From assembly GCA_007132495.1 (NCBI GenBank), contig SLOL01000092.1, forward strand, positions 1-49,690: DNA of 49,690 nt. The letters are read 5' to 3'. The stretch is from Balneolales bacterium. GTDB lineage: Bacteria > Bacteroidota > Rhodothermia > Balneolales > Natronogracilivirgulaceae. Below the pieces are notes generated by a model. The model was not told where the DNA came from. It searched no databases and saw only the letters and a program-made list of their open reading frames with translations. The position numbers and the translations under genes are program-made. Of the stretch, positions 10,064 through 18,628 are shown piece by piece (position 1 is the first letter of the stretch; each line of letters opens with the position of its first letter).

Positions 10064-11362
10064 CTAAAGAGTATAGCCATCCCGGTACTCTCTGTCCAGC
10101 CATTCATCGGCTTCCGGATCGTCGACAAAACGTTGTTGGTCGGGGTTCCATCGAACCGGACGATCCAGGAAAGTGGCGATATTACCCAGAACTCCGACGG
10201 AGTTGCTGCGATGACCTACTTCTATCGGAGCGATGGGATCTCGCCGGTCACGTATCGCCTGCAGGAAGTTCGCAAGGTGCGGACTTGCCGTTTCGTACTC
10301 TTCTTCATCAACCTCGGCATCCGGAGGCGGCATCAGGTCGTCATCGGATGCGCGGAACTGACCGCGGTGCACTTCGATCCATGCGTCTTCACTTTGGAAG
10401 CGTAACCCGAAGTTTTCATCTTCGGTGAAAGGCTCATTGGCCATGAGCAATCCATTATCATAGATAAAATGGACGTAGTCGTTATCATTATGTCCTGCTG
10501 GGATGATTTCTACCGGACCGCTGTCCTGTTTGCCAAGGGCCCATTGTGCGATATCAAAGTTATGAGCACCCCAGTCGGTCATGTATCCGCCGCCGGTTTC
10601 TTTGTACCAGCGCCATCCGCCCCAGAACTCCTCGTCCTGTCGGGGATCAAGGCTTATCGGGGGATTCAGATCCGGATTGTAATGCACATAAGGGTTGGGG
10701 CCGAGCCATTTGTCCCAGTTCAGGTCGCCGGGCACCTGTTCTTCAGGGAGGTCGTAGGGATCTGGCGGGGGACCGACCCAGGCATTGACTTTGGTAAGGT
10801 CGCCAAGGCGGCCATTCTGCACCAGCTGTACGGCATGCTGGAAGTAGGGATCGGAGCGCTGTTGACTGCCGACACCGAGAATCACGTTGTGATCTCTTAC
10901 AACATTTGATACTTCAATGCCTTCCCGGATGGAGAAAGTAACCGGTTTTTCAAGATAAATATCCTTTCCGGCACGGCAGGCATCCATGGTCTGAAATGCA
11001 TGCCAATGATCCGGTGTGGCAATGACCACTACATCAACATCTTCCCGGGCAAGCATGTCCTGGTAATCTTCCAGGGTGCTGATTTCCACACTATCGCCGG
11101 CCTCTTGTTGATGCTCCCGTACCAGCATTTCAAAACGTTCGCGCTTTCTGCCGTAAACATCTACACCGGCAACTATTTTTACGGCAGGATCCTGGTGAAA
11201 ACCGTTCATCAGTGAGATAGCTTGCCGGCCCAGCCCGATGAAACCGAGTCGAACACGGTCGCTTGGGGCGACCTCACAACCTTTCATCAGTGGAAACATG
11301 GACAAACCCGCTGCCCCGACCAAACTTGTTTGAAGAAACTTGCGTCTGGTGAATTTATTCAT
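10064..11362 (-). CDS. Tat-exported Gfo/Idh/MocA-family oxidoreductase
   Basis: 432 residues. MNKFTRRKFLQTSLVGAAG is a textbook twin-arginine signal; a Cys at residue 29 after SMFPLMKG could even make it a Tat lipoprotein. The cofactor-binding loop is GFIGLGRQAISL, the family motif is YLEKPVTFS, and the C-terminal domain has TDWGAHNFDIAQWALG. The segment GVGSQQRSDPYFQHAVQLV resembles the periplasmic NAD(P)-dependent dehydrogenases often found beside DUF1080 proteins. It resembles the protein at 33292 more than the one at 2606 (both share CEVAPSDR/KVAPSDR, GQQRSNP-type and PDHWH segments). It reads as a single gene with its own terminator. Confidence 0.88.
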   Translation of the reverse strand: MNKFTRRKFLQTSLVGAAGLSMFPLMKGCEVAPSDRVRLGFIGLGRQAISLMNGFHQDPAVKIVAGVDVYGRKRERFEMLVREHQQEAGDSVEISTLEDYQDMLAREDVDVVVIATPDHWHAFQTMDACRAGKDIYLEKPVTFSIREGIEVSNVVRDHNVILGVGSQQRSDPYFQHAVQLVQNGRLGDLTKVNAWVGPPPDPYDLPEEQVPGDLNWDKWLGPNPYVHYNPDLNPPISLDPRQDEEFWGGWRWYKETGGGYMTDWGAHNFDIAQWALGKQDSGPVEIIPAGHNDNDYVHFIYDNGLLMANEPFTEDENFGLRFQSEDAWIEVHRGQFRASDDDLMPPPDAEVDEEEYETASPHLANFLQAIRDRRDPIAPIEVGHRSNSVGVLGNIATFLDRPVRWNPDQQRFVDDPEADEWLDREYRDGYTL

Positions 11363-11545
11363 AAGATATAATAGATTTTGTTGGAAGTTAATTTCAATAT
11401 CAGATTATCATTGGGGAACAAAACGTAATATATAAATCCAAAGATAAACCGGCATAATTTTTCTCGATCAGAGCGGTAAATAATTCGATTTTATGATATA
11501 CTGACCAATAAGCCTGTACGCAGATTTTATCGGTATAAAAACGGA

Positions 11546-12757
11546 GTGAAACACATGATCAGATGTAAAATTCAAATCTTGTTTATCCTTGTATTTTTGT
11601 TCTTTCTAACGAGTATCACATCGGCCCAGTTTGTCGAGTTATTTGAAGGTGATCCCGCTTCCGGGTGGCAAACCCGTACCGGCGACGGCGGTGCAAAGAG
11701 CGAGATTCACTTCCGCGACGGTTACGGAAGGATTATTGTTGATGGCACCGGTGACGATCGCAATGTCTGGTGGGCGATTATGGAGACCACAGTCTCCGGT
11801 GACCTGGATCTTGAGTTGCTTGCCCGATCCGGTTATGAGCTCCGTGTTGAAGCGCGCATCCGTTCCAGTCATGCCCCGCGAAGAATCAATCTGCACTTCA
11901 ACACGCAGCGGACCACCGACTTTCATTCGCACCTGATGGAATTCGATATACCCGATGCCGGAAACTGGCACACGATCAGTATGACAACCGACGGCTTTGA
12001 CGGCAGACCGGGCGATACCGTGAACAGCCATATAGCCCTGATGGACTGGGGCCGGCAAATCTATCACCTCGATGTTGACTATTTCAAAGTGGATGTTGTG
12101 AATAAGGAAGAAGCAGATCCTGACCTCGGGGAACAGGTGGTCTATCCGCCCCCGACAGTCCGGCCTGACAATTTCACCTATTCAGAACCGGCTTTTCAGG
12201 CAGCCATGATCGACCGGCGATATCCCGGGGTAACTCTGTCGGGATGGCGTGACGGCGACCGGACTGTTCTTACCACCGACGATACCAAAACCATTATTTT
12301 GCGATGGGATCTGGAACCGTATCAGGATCGAACAGCCGTCGATTACGGAATGCTCGAGCTTCATCCATACGCTTATTATCAGGCGACCGGTACGGGGCTG
12401 CATGAATTTGATCAAGTGAGGCTGGTCGAGATTCTCGATGGCGATCCGGAATGGATCCGTGAGGAGGTCACCTGGAAAAGCTTTACCCTGGGGCGCTGCA
12501 TCGACGAGGTGCTCAACACGCAGATGATTGTCGATATCGACATGCCGGAGCAGGCGGGAGAGGAGGTGATCCGGCTTGCTATTCCCCGGCCGGTGATACA
12601 GCGCATGCTGGATGGCCGAACTCAGGGCATTGCCATCTATCCGCTCGGAGCCCTGCACGCCTCGTTTTATTCGGGTATACAAGATCCGCAAAAAGAGCCC
12701 CGGTTGTATATGAATCTGCTGAATAACTCTCCAAATAACCAGCTAAATACGCGATGA
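11546..12757 (+). CDS. Secreted beta-rich protein, possibly glycan-binding, unknown function
   Basis: 403 residues. The N-terminus has a signal peptide (ILFILVFLFFLTSITSAQ, residues ~10-27). Residues ~28-185 look like a jelly-roll carbohydrate-binding fold (GYELRVEARIRSS, INLHFNTQRTTDFHSHLMEF, LDVDYFKVDVV). The second half contains SEPAFQAAMIDRRYPG and WDLEPYQDRTAVDYGMLELH, which resemble domains of predicted polysaccharide-active secreted proteins. I see no catalytic motif I can name. It is alone on the plus strand, between a divergently transcribed oxidoreductase and the RlpA-like gene. ATG 11555 is an alternative start. Confidence 0.6.
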   Translation: MKHMIRCKIQILFILVFLFFLTSITSAQFVELFEGDPASGWQTRTGDGGAKSEIHFRDGYGRIIVDGTGDDRNVWWAIMETTVSGDLDLELLARSGYELRVEARIRSSHAPRRINLHFNTQRTTDFHSHLMEFDIPDAGNWHTISMTTDGFDGRPGDTVNSHIALMDWGRQIYHLDVDYFKVDVVNKEEADPDLGEQVVYPPPTVRPDNFTYSEPAFQAAMIDRRYPGVTLSGWRDGDRTVLTTDDTKTIILRWDLEPYQDRTAVDYGMLELHPYAYYQATGTGLHEFDQVRLVEILDGDPEWIREEVTWKSFTLGRCIDEVLNTQMIVDIDMPEQAGEEVIRLAIPRPVIQRMLDGRTQGIAIYPLGALHASFYSGIQDPQKEPRLYMNLLNNSPNNQLNTR

Positions 12758-12866
12758 TGTCATCAAAAGAAATACTTCGGTCAATCAGGAAATATTAGCG
12801 GAGTTCTGTTGTTATCCGATTAGTAATACCGGTTTTAAGCCGGTTATCTCACCTTGACGAAGACCC

Positions 12867-13478
12867 ATGCGAAAAATCGTTATTGCATATTCATTATTGC
12901 TTGCAGCGATGACCGTTGGTTCATGCTCCGACCAGCCGCTCCAGGAGGGAGAGGCGAGCTGGTATGGTCCTGGTTTTGACGGCCAGCGTACCTCCAGCGG
13001 TGAAATATACAATGCCGGGGATTCCACGGCGGCGCACCGTACATTGCCTTTTGATACCGTGGTAAGGGTGATTAATCTGGAGAACGAAAAAGAGGTGAAT
13101 GTCAGGATAAACGACCGCGGTCCTTATGCCGAAGGCCGCATAATCGATCTTTCAAGAGCGGCTGCGGAAGCGCTGGATATGATGGATTCTGGCGTCGCCC
13201 CGGTACGACTTGAGCTCGTTGAAGCCGCCGGCGAGATTCCGGAAGATCTTGATCAGGAGTTGTACACCATTCAGGTCGGTGAGTACAGTACACCCCTTTA
13301 TGCCGAAAGACTGGCGGACGAAATCGGTGAAAAAGCCCGGATGGAACAGGTTTTTTTGTTCGGACGCACCCGTTATTTGGTTTATTACGGCTATTATGAC
13401 AGCATAAGCAGTGCACAGCGGGAACTTGAAAACCTTAAGGAAGAAGGGTACGAGGGACTGGTCAAACAGATCAATTGA
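12867..13478 (+). CDS. RlpA-like septal-ring lipoprotein (DPBB plus SPOR-like domain)
   Basis: 203 residues. The lipoprotein signal ends at SCSDQ (Cys20). The double-psi beta-barrel covers about residues 28-115: EASWYGPGFDGQRTSSGEIYN, AAHRTLPFDTVVRV, VNVRINDRGPYAEGRIIDLS. These match RlpA, whose lytic-transglycosylase members use the Asp of NDRGP. The C-terminal ~70 residues (LYTIQVGEYSTPLYAERLADE and on) look like a SPOR peptidoglycan-binding repeat. Expected role: binding or cleaving denuded glycan strands in the periplasm. Its last 8 bp overlap the convergent end of the PQQ dehydrogenase gene. Confidence 0.88.
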   Translation: MRKIVIAYSLLLAAMTVGSCSDQPLQEGEASWYGPGFDGQRTSSGEIYNAGDSTAAHRTLPFDTVVRVINLENEKEVNVRINDRGPYAEGRIIDLSRAAAEALDMMDSGVAPVRLELVEAAGEIPEDLDQELYTIQVGEYSTPLYAERLADEIGEKARMEQVFLFGRTRYLVYYGYYDSISSAQRELENLKEEGYEGLVKQIN

Positions 13479-15630
13479 CAGTCGGCAGGGAAAAAGCCAC
13501 ATAAGTGTCCCCGGACCTGGTGCCCATCTTGCCACCGCCTGCAGCGATTACCACATACTGGCGGCCGTCAATTTCGAAGGTGGATGGCGTGGCATACCCC
13601 CCGGCGGGAAGATCGGTCTCCCACAGCAATTCACCGCTCGTTTTGTCAAAAGCCCTGAATTTCTCATCCTGCGTAGCCCCGATGAACAGCAGTCCGCCCC
13701 CGGTGACAACCGGTCCGCCATAGTTTTCGGTTCCTGTGGGTGGAATCCCTCGTTCGGTTAACTCTTTAAATTCGCCAAGCCGGATATTCCATACATGTTC
13801 GCCGGTGTTCAGGTCAATGGCATTCAGCGTTCCCCAGGGAGGCTTTACGGCGGGATATCCTTCCGGATCAAACCATCTATTATAACCGGTATGAGAGTAC
13901 AGCACTCCGGGGGCGCGGGCGTCGTCAATTCTTATGTTTTCTGCTTCGGCAGCATCCGGATCAGTGAGATAGGTGATCAGTTGTTCCATTTCATCTCCCG
14001 CCAGGTGCCTGAAACCAGGCATGATCCCCTGTCCTTCAAGGATCACCTCTTCCAGCCGGCTGCGATCCATGCGCTCTCCGATATCGGTCAATTCCGGCAG
14101 ACCGGCGTGCGGATTTCCGGTACGGTCCGAGCCGTGACAGGCCGTGCAGTTCATCGCGTAAACCCGTGCTCCGGGAGAGAGGGGAGTCGATTCATCATTT
14201 TCAAGCGGAACCATCTCCAGGACCCAGGGCATCTCATTAGCATTGACGTAAAGTATTCCCGTACGGGGATCGAAAGCGGCGCCGCCCCATTCGGCTCCCC
14301 CGTCGAAACCGGGAAAGATCAGGGTTCCTTCGGTGCTGGGTGGATCCCACATATGCCCCGTCCGGATTTCACGGTAGCGCTCCAGCAGCTTCTCATGCGC
14401 ACCCGGGGTGATATCGGAGACATCTTCTTCACGGAACTCCTGTCGGACAAAAGGATCGGGTTTAACAGGTGCAGGCTGGGTCGGCCAGGTCTCTTCGCCC
14501 CGAAGGTCCGAAGGTGGAGCCTCGATCTCTTCGATCGGAAACAGCGGTTCGCCGGTTTCCCTGTCAAGAACAAATACATATCCGGTTTTGGTGACCTGTG
14601 CAACAGCATCCTTTACTTCTCCGTCCCGTTCTATAGTTATCAGATTGGGAGCGGCGGGCGGATCGTAATCCCAGATATCGTGCCGGACAAACTGGTAATG
14701 CCATATGCGCTCGCCGGTAGAGGCGTCCAGTGCAAGCAGGGAAGTTCCAAACAGGTTTTTTCCGATGCGGTCTCCTCCATAGAAATCATGCCCCGGAGAG
14801 GCGGTCGGAACAAATACGATGCCCCGCTCCTTATCCAGGCTCATTCCCGGCCAGCTGTTGGCGTTGCCGACACGGGTCCAGGCATCTTCCGGCCAGGTAT
14901 GGTAACCGTAATCATCAGGGTAGGGGATCGTACGGAAGATCCATTCGATTTCCCCGGTTCGCGTATTAAATGCGCGGATATGGCCGGGTGCCCTGTTGTA
15001 TACTCTGGAACCATGAATCAACAAGTCCTCATGTACAATACCCGGTGAGGTAGCGGTTATTTCGAGGTCCATGGCATCACGGTCGAGACCAACAACAAAA
15101 TCAAGTGATCCGCCATCGCCGAAATCCGCAGCCGGCTCACCGGTGTCGGCGTTGATACTGTAAAGCCGGGGGCCTGCGACATAATAAAGCCGTCGGTCGC
15201 CCTCACCGTCACTCCAGTACGCCAGACCCCGGTTTACTCCCCGGGAGCGCGGTTCTTCTCCCTCAAAGGGATCAAACATCCACAGCTGTTCTCCTGTTGC
15301 GGCATCCAGCGAAAAAGCCTTTTTCAATGGTGTGGTTCCATACAGAATCCCGTCAATGATGATGGGATTGACCTGGATTTCCGTACGCTCTCCTTCGACC
15401 AGGTCACCGGTCGAAAAGCTCCAGGCTACTTCAAGCCGGTGTACATTATCCCGGTTAATCTGATCCAGCGAAGAGAACTGGGAAGCCGCATCGTCGCCAA
15501 GATAGGTCTCCCAGTTCCGATAATCTTCCGGGTTATAGTCAAGCGATACTTCATCCGGTTGATCGGAGCATCCATTGATCATTGACAGAGTCAATAGAGT
15601 TGGCCATAAAAATTCGCAGGGTTTTTTCAT
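13471..15630 (-). CDS. PQQ-dependent dehydrogenase with inserted cytochrome c domain
   Basis: 719 residues; lipoprotein-like signal ending at MINGCSDQ. It is an eight-bladed quinoprotein propeller with tryptophan-docking blade sequences (LDAATGEQLWMFDP, NTRTGEIEWIFRT, LDASTGERIWHYQF). A CTACH haem-binding motif (Cys495, Cys498, His499) with a following MPGF Met-ligand segment shows a c-type cytochrome domain inserted before the last blades. It belongs to the glucose/quinate/alcohol quinoprotein group and would oxidise a sugar or alcohol in the periplasm, passing electrons to the haem. No PQQ synthesis genes are in the window. Its own terminator is not evident because the 3' end overlaps the RlpA-like gene. 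Confidence 0.9.
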   Translation of the reverse strand: MKKPCEFLWPTLLTLSMINGCSDQPDEVSLDYNPEDYRNWETYLGDDAASQFSSLDQINRDNVHRLEVAWSFSTGDLVEGERTEIQVNPIIIDGILYGTTPLKKAFSLDAATGEQLWMFDPFEGEEPRSRGVNRGLAYWSDGEGDRRLYYVAGPRLYSINADTGEPAADFGDGGSLDFVVGLDRDAMDLEITATSPGIVHEDLLIHGSRVYNRAPGHIRAFNTRTGEIEWIFRTIPYPDDYGYHTWPEDAWTRVGNANSWPGMSLDKERGIVFVPTASPGHDFYGGDRIGKNLFGTSLLALDASTGERIWHYQFVRHDIWDYDPPAAPNLITIERDGEVKDAVAQVTKTGYVFVLDRETGEPLFPIEEIEAPPSDLRGEETWPTQPAPVKPDPFVRQEFREEDVSDITPGAHEKLLERYREIRTGHMWDPPSTEGTLIFPGFDGGAEWGGAAFDPRTGILYVNANEMPWVLEMVPLENDESTPLSPGARVYAMNCTACHGSDRTGNPHAGLPELTDIGERMDRSRLEEVILEGQGIMPGFRHLAGDEMEQLITYLTDPDAAEAENIRIDDARAPGVLYSHTGYNRWFDPEGYPAVKPPWGTLNAIDLNTGEHVWNIRLGEFKELTERGIPPTGTENYGGPVVTGGGLLFIGATQDEKFRAFDKTSGELLWETDLPAGGYATPSTFEIDGRQYVVIAAGGGKMGTRSGDTYVAFSLPTVN

Positions 15631-15661
15631 TGAAAAAAGTGGAGTAGATAGAAGGAAAAAA

Positions 15662-15699
15662 CCAGACCGGTCTGCATGACGATAGCGAGGCCGGTCTGG
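15662..15699 (-). terminator. Intrinsic terminator for the DUF1080 gene
   Basis: A 9-bp perfect stem (CCAGACCGG with CCGGTCTGG) closes a 20-nt loop. On the minus strand it is followed by T6 (GGTTTTTTCC), the canonical order. It lies 33 bp downstream of the minus-strand stop at 15732 and 32 bp upstream of the start of the PQQ dehydrogenase gene, so the two genes are probably separate transcripts. Confidence 0.85.
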
Positions 15700-15731
15700 A
15701 CGCCGATAACCGGATCGATCTGTTTTAAATG

Positions 15732-16526
15732 TTATTGGGGGTCTCTCCAGATACCGTCTTTGAAGCGGATCTCTTCATCAAGCTCCCGAATCCAGATATT
15801 CCGGAAACTGACCCGGTCACTGTGATCCTGCAGGTGGATGCCGGCCGGACCGTGTTCCTCGTATGAAGGGGGACCGATATATTCCGTGTTGCCGAAAATT
15901 TCAACGTTATTTTGTATCAGAACGCCGTTCAACATGACCGTAATGTAGGCAGGTTCTTCCACATCACCGTTTTCATCGAATACCGGCGATTTGAAAAAAA
16001 TCTGGTAGGTCTGCCATTCGCCCGGTCTTTTGGCAGGGTTGGCCAGCGGGATATGTTGCTTGTAAATACTTCCGTTCATTCCATTGGAATAGGTAGGATT
16101 TTCCCAGTTGTCCAGAACCTGGACTTCATAGCGTTCCTGCAGAAAGATTCCGCTGTTGCCACGTCCCTGGCCTTCACCGTCGATCACTTCCGGAGCACGC
16201 CATTCGATATGCAATTGAATATCACTGAACTCCTGACGGGTGGTGATGCCACCGGTGCCCGGATTAACGGTCATATGACCGTCTTCCACTATCCACTGAG
16301 GTTCGGATCCGTCGGCACCAACCCAATTGTCAAGGGACGTCCCGTCGAATAGTATGACGGCATCTTCCGGAGGTTCGCCATGCACATCCACAGGTTCAAC
16401 TACAGGCGGCTGTGGCTCCCAAATCTCGGTTAATTCGGGATCGGTGATTTCATTGGTGTTCTGGCAGTTAACGACCGTTGCCATTAGCAGTAAGATAACA
16501 GGTAAGATAAAAGAAATTGATTTCAT
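15732..16526 (-). CDS. DUF1080 / 3-keto-disaccharide hydrolase domain lipoprotein
   Basis: 264 residues from ATG 16526, which gives the signal MKSISFILPVILLLMATVVNC with a lipobox Cys; the in-frame ATG at 16589 lies inside the upstream repeat and is rejected. The DUF1080 (PF06439-type) jelly roll spans most of the mature protein: ILFDGTSLDNWVG, IQLHIEWRAPE, GRGNSGIFLQERYEVQVLDNW, GPAGIHLQDHSDRVSFRNIWIREL. Family members bind or cleave 3-keto-glycosides produced by C3 oxidation, and other members may act as lectins. The start codon is preceded by two tandem units of the hairpin leader element described separately. Confidence 0.88.
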   Translation of the reverse strand: MKSISFILPVILLLMATVVNCQNTNEITDPELTEIWEPQPPVVEPVDVHGEPPEDAVILFDGTSLDNWVGADGSEPQWIVEDGHMTVNPGTGGITTRQEFSDIQLHIEWRAPEVIDGEGQGRGNSGIFLQERYEVQVLDNWENPTYSNGMNGSIYKQHIPLANPAKRPGEWQTYQIFFKSPVFDENGDVEEPAYITVMLNGVLIQNNVEIFGNTEYIGPPSYEEHGPAGIHLQDHSDRVSFRNIWIRELDEEIRFKDGIWRDPQ

Positions 16527-16620
16527 GTGTTTATAATTTATGATTTTGACGTCACATGTAATGTCCATGTCGAAAATAATCATGCTCATGGGTGTTGGAT
16601 AGCCGACATGGCCATTTCAT
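16527..16620 (-). repeat. Start-codon leader element, unit D1 (94 bp)
   Basis: On the minus strand the unit begins ATGAAATGGCCATG at 16620 and ends at the base before the ATGAAA start of the DUF1080 gene. Its first 65 bases (16556-16620) are repeated exactly in unit D2. It contains an imperfect inverted repeat (AATGGCCATGTCGG against CGACATGGACATT) around a ~28-nt loop, then CATGTGAC, then an A/T-rich leader ending AAATTATAAACAC. The last two features are shared with units A and B. The first ATG opens a 22-codon frame. Confidence 0.85.
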
Positions 16621-16713
16621 ATGTTTATTTTTTTTTGTCTAAGGACTTATGTAATGTCCATGTCGAAAATAATCATGCTCATGGGTGTTGGATAGCCGAC
16701 ATGGCCATTTCAT
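16621..16713 (-). repeat. Start-codon leader element, unit D2 (93 bp, tandem to D1)
   Basis: It starts with the same 65 bases as D1 (16649-16713, no mismatch). The 28-base tail differs from D1 but is again A-rich and ends AAATAAACAT directly before the ATGAAA that begins D1. The repeat junction therefore falls exactly at ATGAAA, giving a 93-bp period. The perfect identity of the hairpin part suggests recent duplication or conversion, while the tail has diverged or came from a different insertion. Confidence 0.85.
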
Positions 16714-16718
16714 GATAT

Positions 16719-16886
16719 TTATGGTCTTGTTTTAATCATCAGATGATCTGAAAGAATGAAGTAATCGGGAAAGATAATTGCATAAGTGTCTTCAAAATAG
16801 ATCGTTTGTAGGACATAGTAAACAGCAGTTTGTCCATTCTCATAGTCCATCGATACGACGAAGCGATAACGGATAATCGGCTGTCC
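16719..16886 (-). other. In-frame protein-like extension after the TAG stop of the 16887 gene
   Basis: The minus-strand frame of the glycosidase gene continues past its TAG stop (16887-16889) for 55 sense codons before TAA. The translation begins GQPIIRYRFVVSMDYENGQ and contains YYVLQTIYFEDTYAIIFPDY, which has balanced, hydrophobic, protein-like composition. It could be the remnant of a longer C-terminus cut by a stop mutation, a piece of another gene, or chance. No family is recognised. The stretch fills the gap between the gene end and the tandem leader repeats. Confidence 0.3.
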
Positions 16887-18215
16887 CTACGGCCCGGTAT
16901 GAAACGGGATATTGGCTGCGGCCACGTTGTTGTGCCGGTCATGGACATAGACGAACAACCGGTAATTCCGTCCGGCATCATCCGGAACCCTGAAAGTGAT
17001 TTCATCACCGGCTTCATTCCGGGCAATGATGAAATCCGGTATGGAATCGGGTTTTGCTTCTCCCTGTCCGGCATAGGCGGCAAATTCATCAAGCTCGGGT
17101 AACAGTTCCCAGCTGATCGCTATCGGTTCGCCGGCAGGATCTTCGGCAGCCACCCGGGCCTGTTGCCGGCTTCCGGCCGCGAGAGATACATGGTCAAAAG
17201 CAGTCAACCCGTTAATTTCGATGGCCGATATCCGTGGACTCCGTTTATCAGGCCATTCTCCGGTCCATACATATTGCATTACTTGTACGGCCTCTTTGGC
17301 ACTCCCGTCATCATGAAACATATTATACCAGGTATGGGTCCGTTCCATGCGGTTGTTCGTCCACAGGAAGGCATAGGAACCGATACACAAAGGGTCGGAA
17401 GCGATGACATGTTCATATCGTTCCCGGTATAAAGCCGCCTTTTCAGTACTGGTTTCTTCGATGACAGCGCCCCATTGGGTCGTGGGCACTTCCCAATGTC
17501 CGCTGGGACCCCACTCGGTAACCGCATAGGGTTTGTTCCAGCCATATTCCCGCAGCCAGCCGGGGATATCGACAATGTCCCGGTAAGCATTGACCCCAAG
17601 CAGATCCAGATCGGGCGCCCGCTCCATCAGATCGGCCAGCTTCTCTCTTTTTCCGGTGCCGATTACGGTCATCACCGGTCGACCGGGATCGGTTTCTTGG
17701 ATCATCTGCGCCATGTCATTGAGGCTATCCCACATCTCCAGGTTATAGTCGAGGTTACCCGGAATATGATCCAGCTCATTTCCCAGCGCCCAAAACATGA
17801 TCGACGGGTGGTCGCGATACGTTTTGACAATATCTCTGACCCGTTCATACTGTTCCTGAACGGCAGCTTTGTCGCTGTAATCAAATCCGTCACGTTCTGC
17901 ACTTACGGGCAATCCGAAGAGCACATACAGGTCGTACTGTTCTGCAAGTTCCAGTTTCTCATCGACATTCCCGGTGTTATAACCGACCCGGATGGCATTA
18001 CCACCATGTTCAGCCACTTTGTCGATATAGCGTGTGCCGAGCGTACGGGCTCCCTTAACGAAAAACGGCGATTCGTCCACATAGAGGGAAAAGCCCTCAG
18101 AGTCTTCGCGCAGTTCGAATGACGGTTTCAGCCGGTCGGCGGGGGTATGATCCTGCTCACCACAGGCTATAAATAACAGCGGAAGGATAACCAATAAACA
18201 GCAGGCTTTTTTCAT
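16887..18215 (-). CDS. TIM-barrel glycoside hydrolase lipoprotein (GH2-C/GH5-like)
   Basis: 442 residues. Signal MKKACCLLVILPLLFIAC with a lipobox Cys. The barrel resembles the catalytic domain of GH2/GH5 clan A enzymes: PFFVKGARTLG, GGNAIRVGYNT, FWALGNELDH (candidate acid/base Glu) and YAVTEWGPSGHWE (candidate nucleophile Glu). No N-terminal jelly roll is present. The last ~110 residues form an Ig-like tail (SLAAGSRQQARVAAEDPAG to the end). It probably acts on a glycan from a membrane anchor. The start codon is preceded without gap by repeat unit A, which supplies its whole visible leader. A protein-like frame continues after the stop. Confidence 0.8.
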   Translation of the reverse strand: MKKACCLLVILPLLFIACGEQDHTPADRLKPSFELREDSEGFSLYVDESPFFVKGARTLGTRYIDKVAEHGGNAIRVGYNTGNVDEKLELAEQYDLYVLFGLPVSAERDGFDYSDKAAVQEQYERVRDIVKTYRDHPSIMFWALGNELDHIPGNLDYNLEMWDSLNDMAQMIQETDPGRPVMTVIGTGKREKLADLMERAPDLDLLGVNAYRDIVDIPGWLREYGWNKPYAVTEWGPSGHWEVPTTQWGAVIEETSTEKAALYRERYEHVIASDPLCIGSYAFLWTNNRMERTHTWYNMFHDDGSAKEAVQVMQYVWTGEWPDKRSPRISAIEINGLTAFDHVSLAAGSRQQARVAAEDPAGEPIAISWELLPELDEFAAYAGQGEAKPDSIPDFIIARNEAGDEITFRVPDDAGRNYRLFVYVHDRHNNVAAANIPFHTGP

Positions 18216-18335
18216 CTGTTTATAATTTTTGTTTCAAGCGGTCACATGAACCGAAGGTCACGAAGTGAAATGACATGACCGTAATTAATCATACGCCTGT
18301 GTGTCCGGGCGGATGCCCGGTCATGTGCATTTCAT
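18216..18335 (-). repeat. Start-codon leader element, unit A (120 bp)
   Basis: On the minus strand it begins ATGAAATGCACATG at 18335 and ends with AAATTATAAACAG immediately before the ATGAAA start of the glycosidase gene. Compared with unit B (36185-36304), only 3 of 120 bases differ and no gaps are needed. It holds a stem CCGGGC-ATCC-GCCCGG, an outer inverted repeat (AAATGCACATGACCG with CGGTCATGTCATTT, one bulge) and two small hairpins TCAC-TTC-GTGA and ACC-TTC-GGT before the A-rich leader. Confidence 0.92.
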
Positions 18336-18628
18336 GCAAGCAAGCTCTGGTTATTTTCAAAATCACCGGTGTCCAGACAGCAAGTGTTATATAGTGGATG
18401 CTCTTATAATGAAGTGGATCCGGAAAACCATAGTCTCCTCCCTGAAGGTAACTTATGAGTTTATCAAATGGTAATGTAATTAAACATAAGCAAAGCCTGC
18501 AACCTTGTTAATCAGGAAGGTCCGACGGAGCAATAGACAAAGATTTTCAGTGCATGATTCTTACATAAACATTTTGTTATTTTGGAACAGCTGAAAGCAC
18601 GGATTAAATCTTCTGACGGGATAAGGGT
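18336..18628 (+). promoter_or_regulatory. Intergenic region ahead of the rhamnose operon
   Basis: This region must carry the promoter of the operon starting at 18629 and, on the minus strand, that of the glycosidase at 18215. I see no gene, no clear sigma-70 hexamer pair and no obvious palindromic operator. The operon start has a modest Shine-Dalgarno-like AAGGG three bases before ATG. Regulator binding cannot be assigned, and no regulator gene is in the window. Confidence 0.35.

Noticed and set aside
13795-15048. 417-codon plus-strand ORF opposite the PQQ dehydrogenase.
   Set aside because: The minus-strand propeller and CTACH motif are complete; the antisense ORF lacks a signal or domain. 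Shadow.
16527-16715. A 62-codon plus-strand ORF with an internally repeated peptide across the D1/D2 repeats.
   Set aside because: The repetition only reflects the DNA direct repeat; no ribosome site or protein-like flanks. Non-coding.
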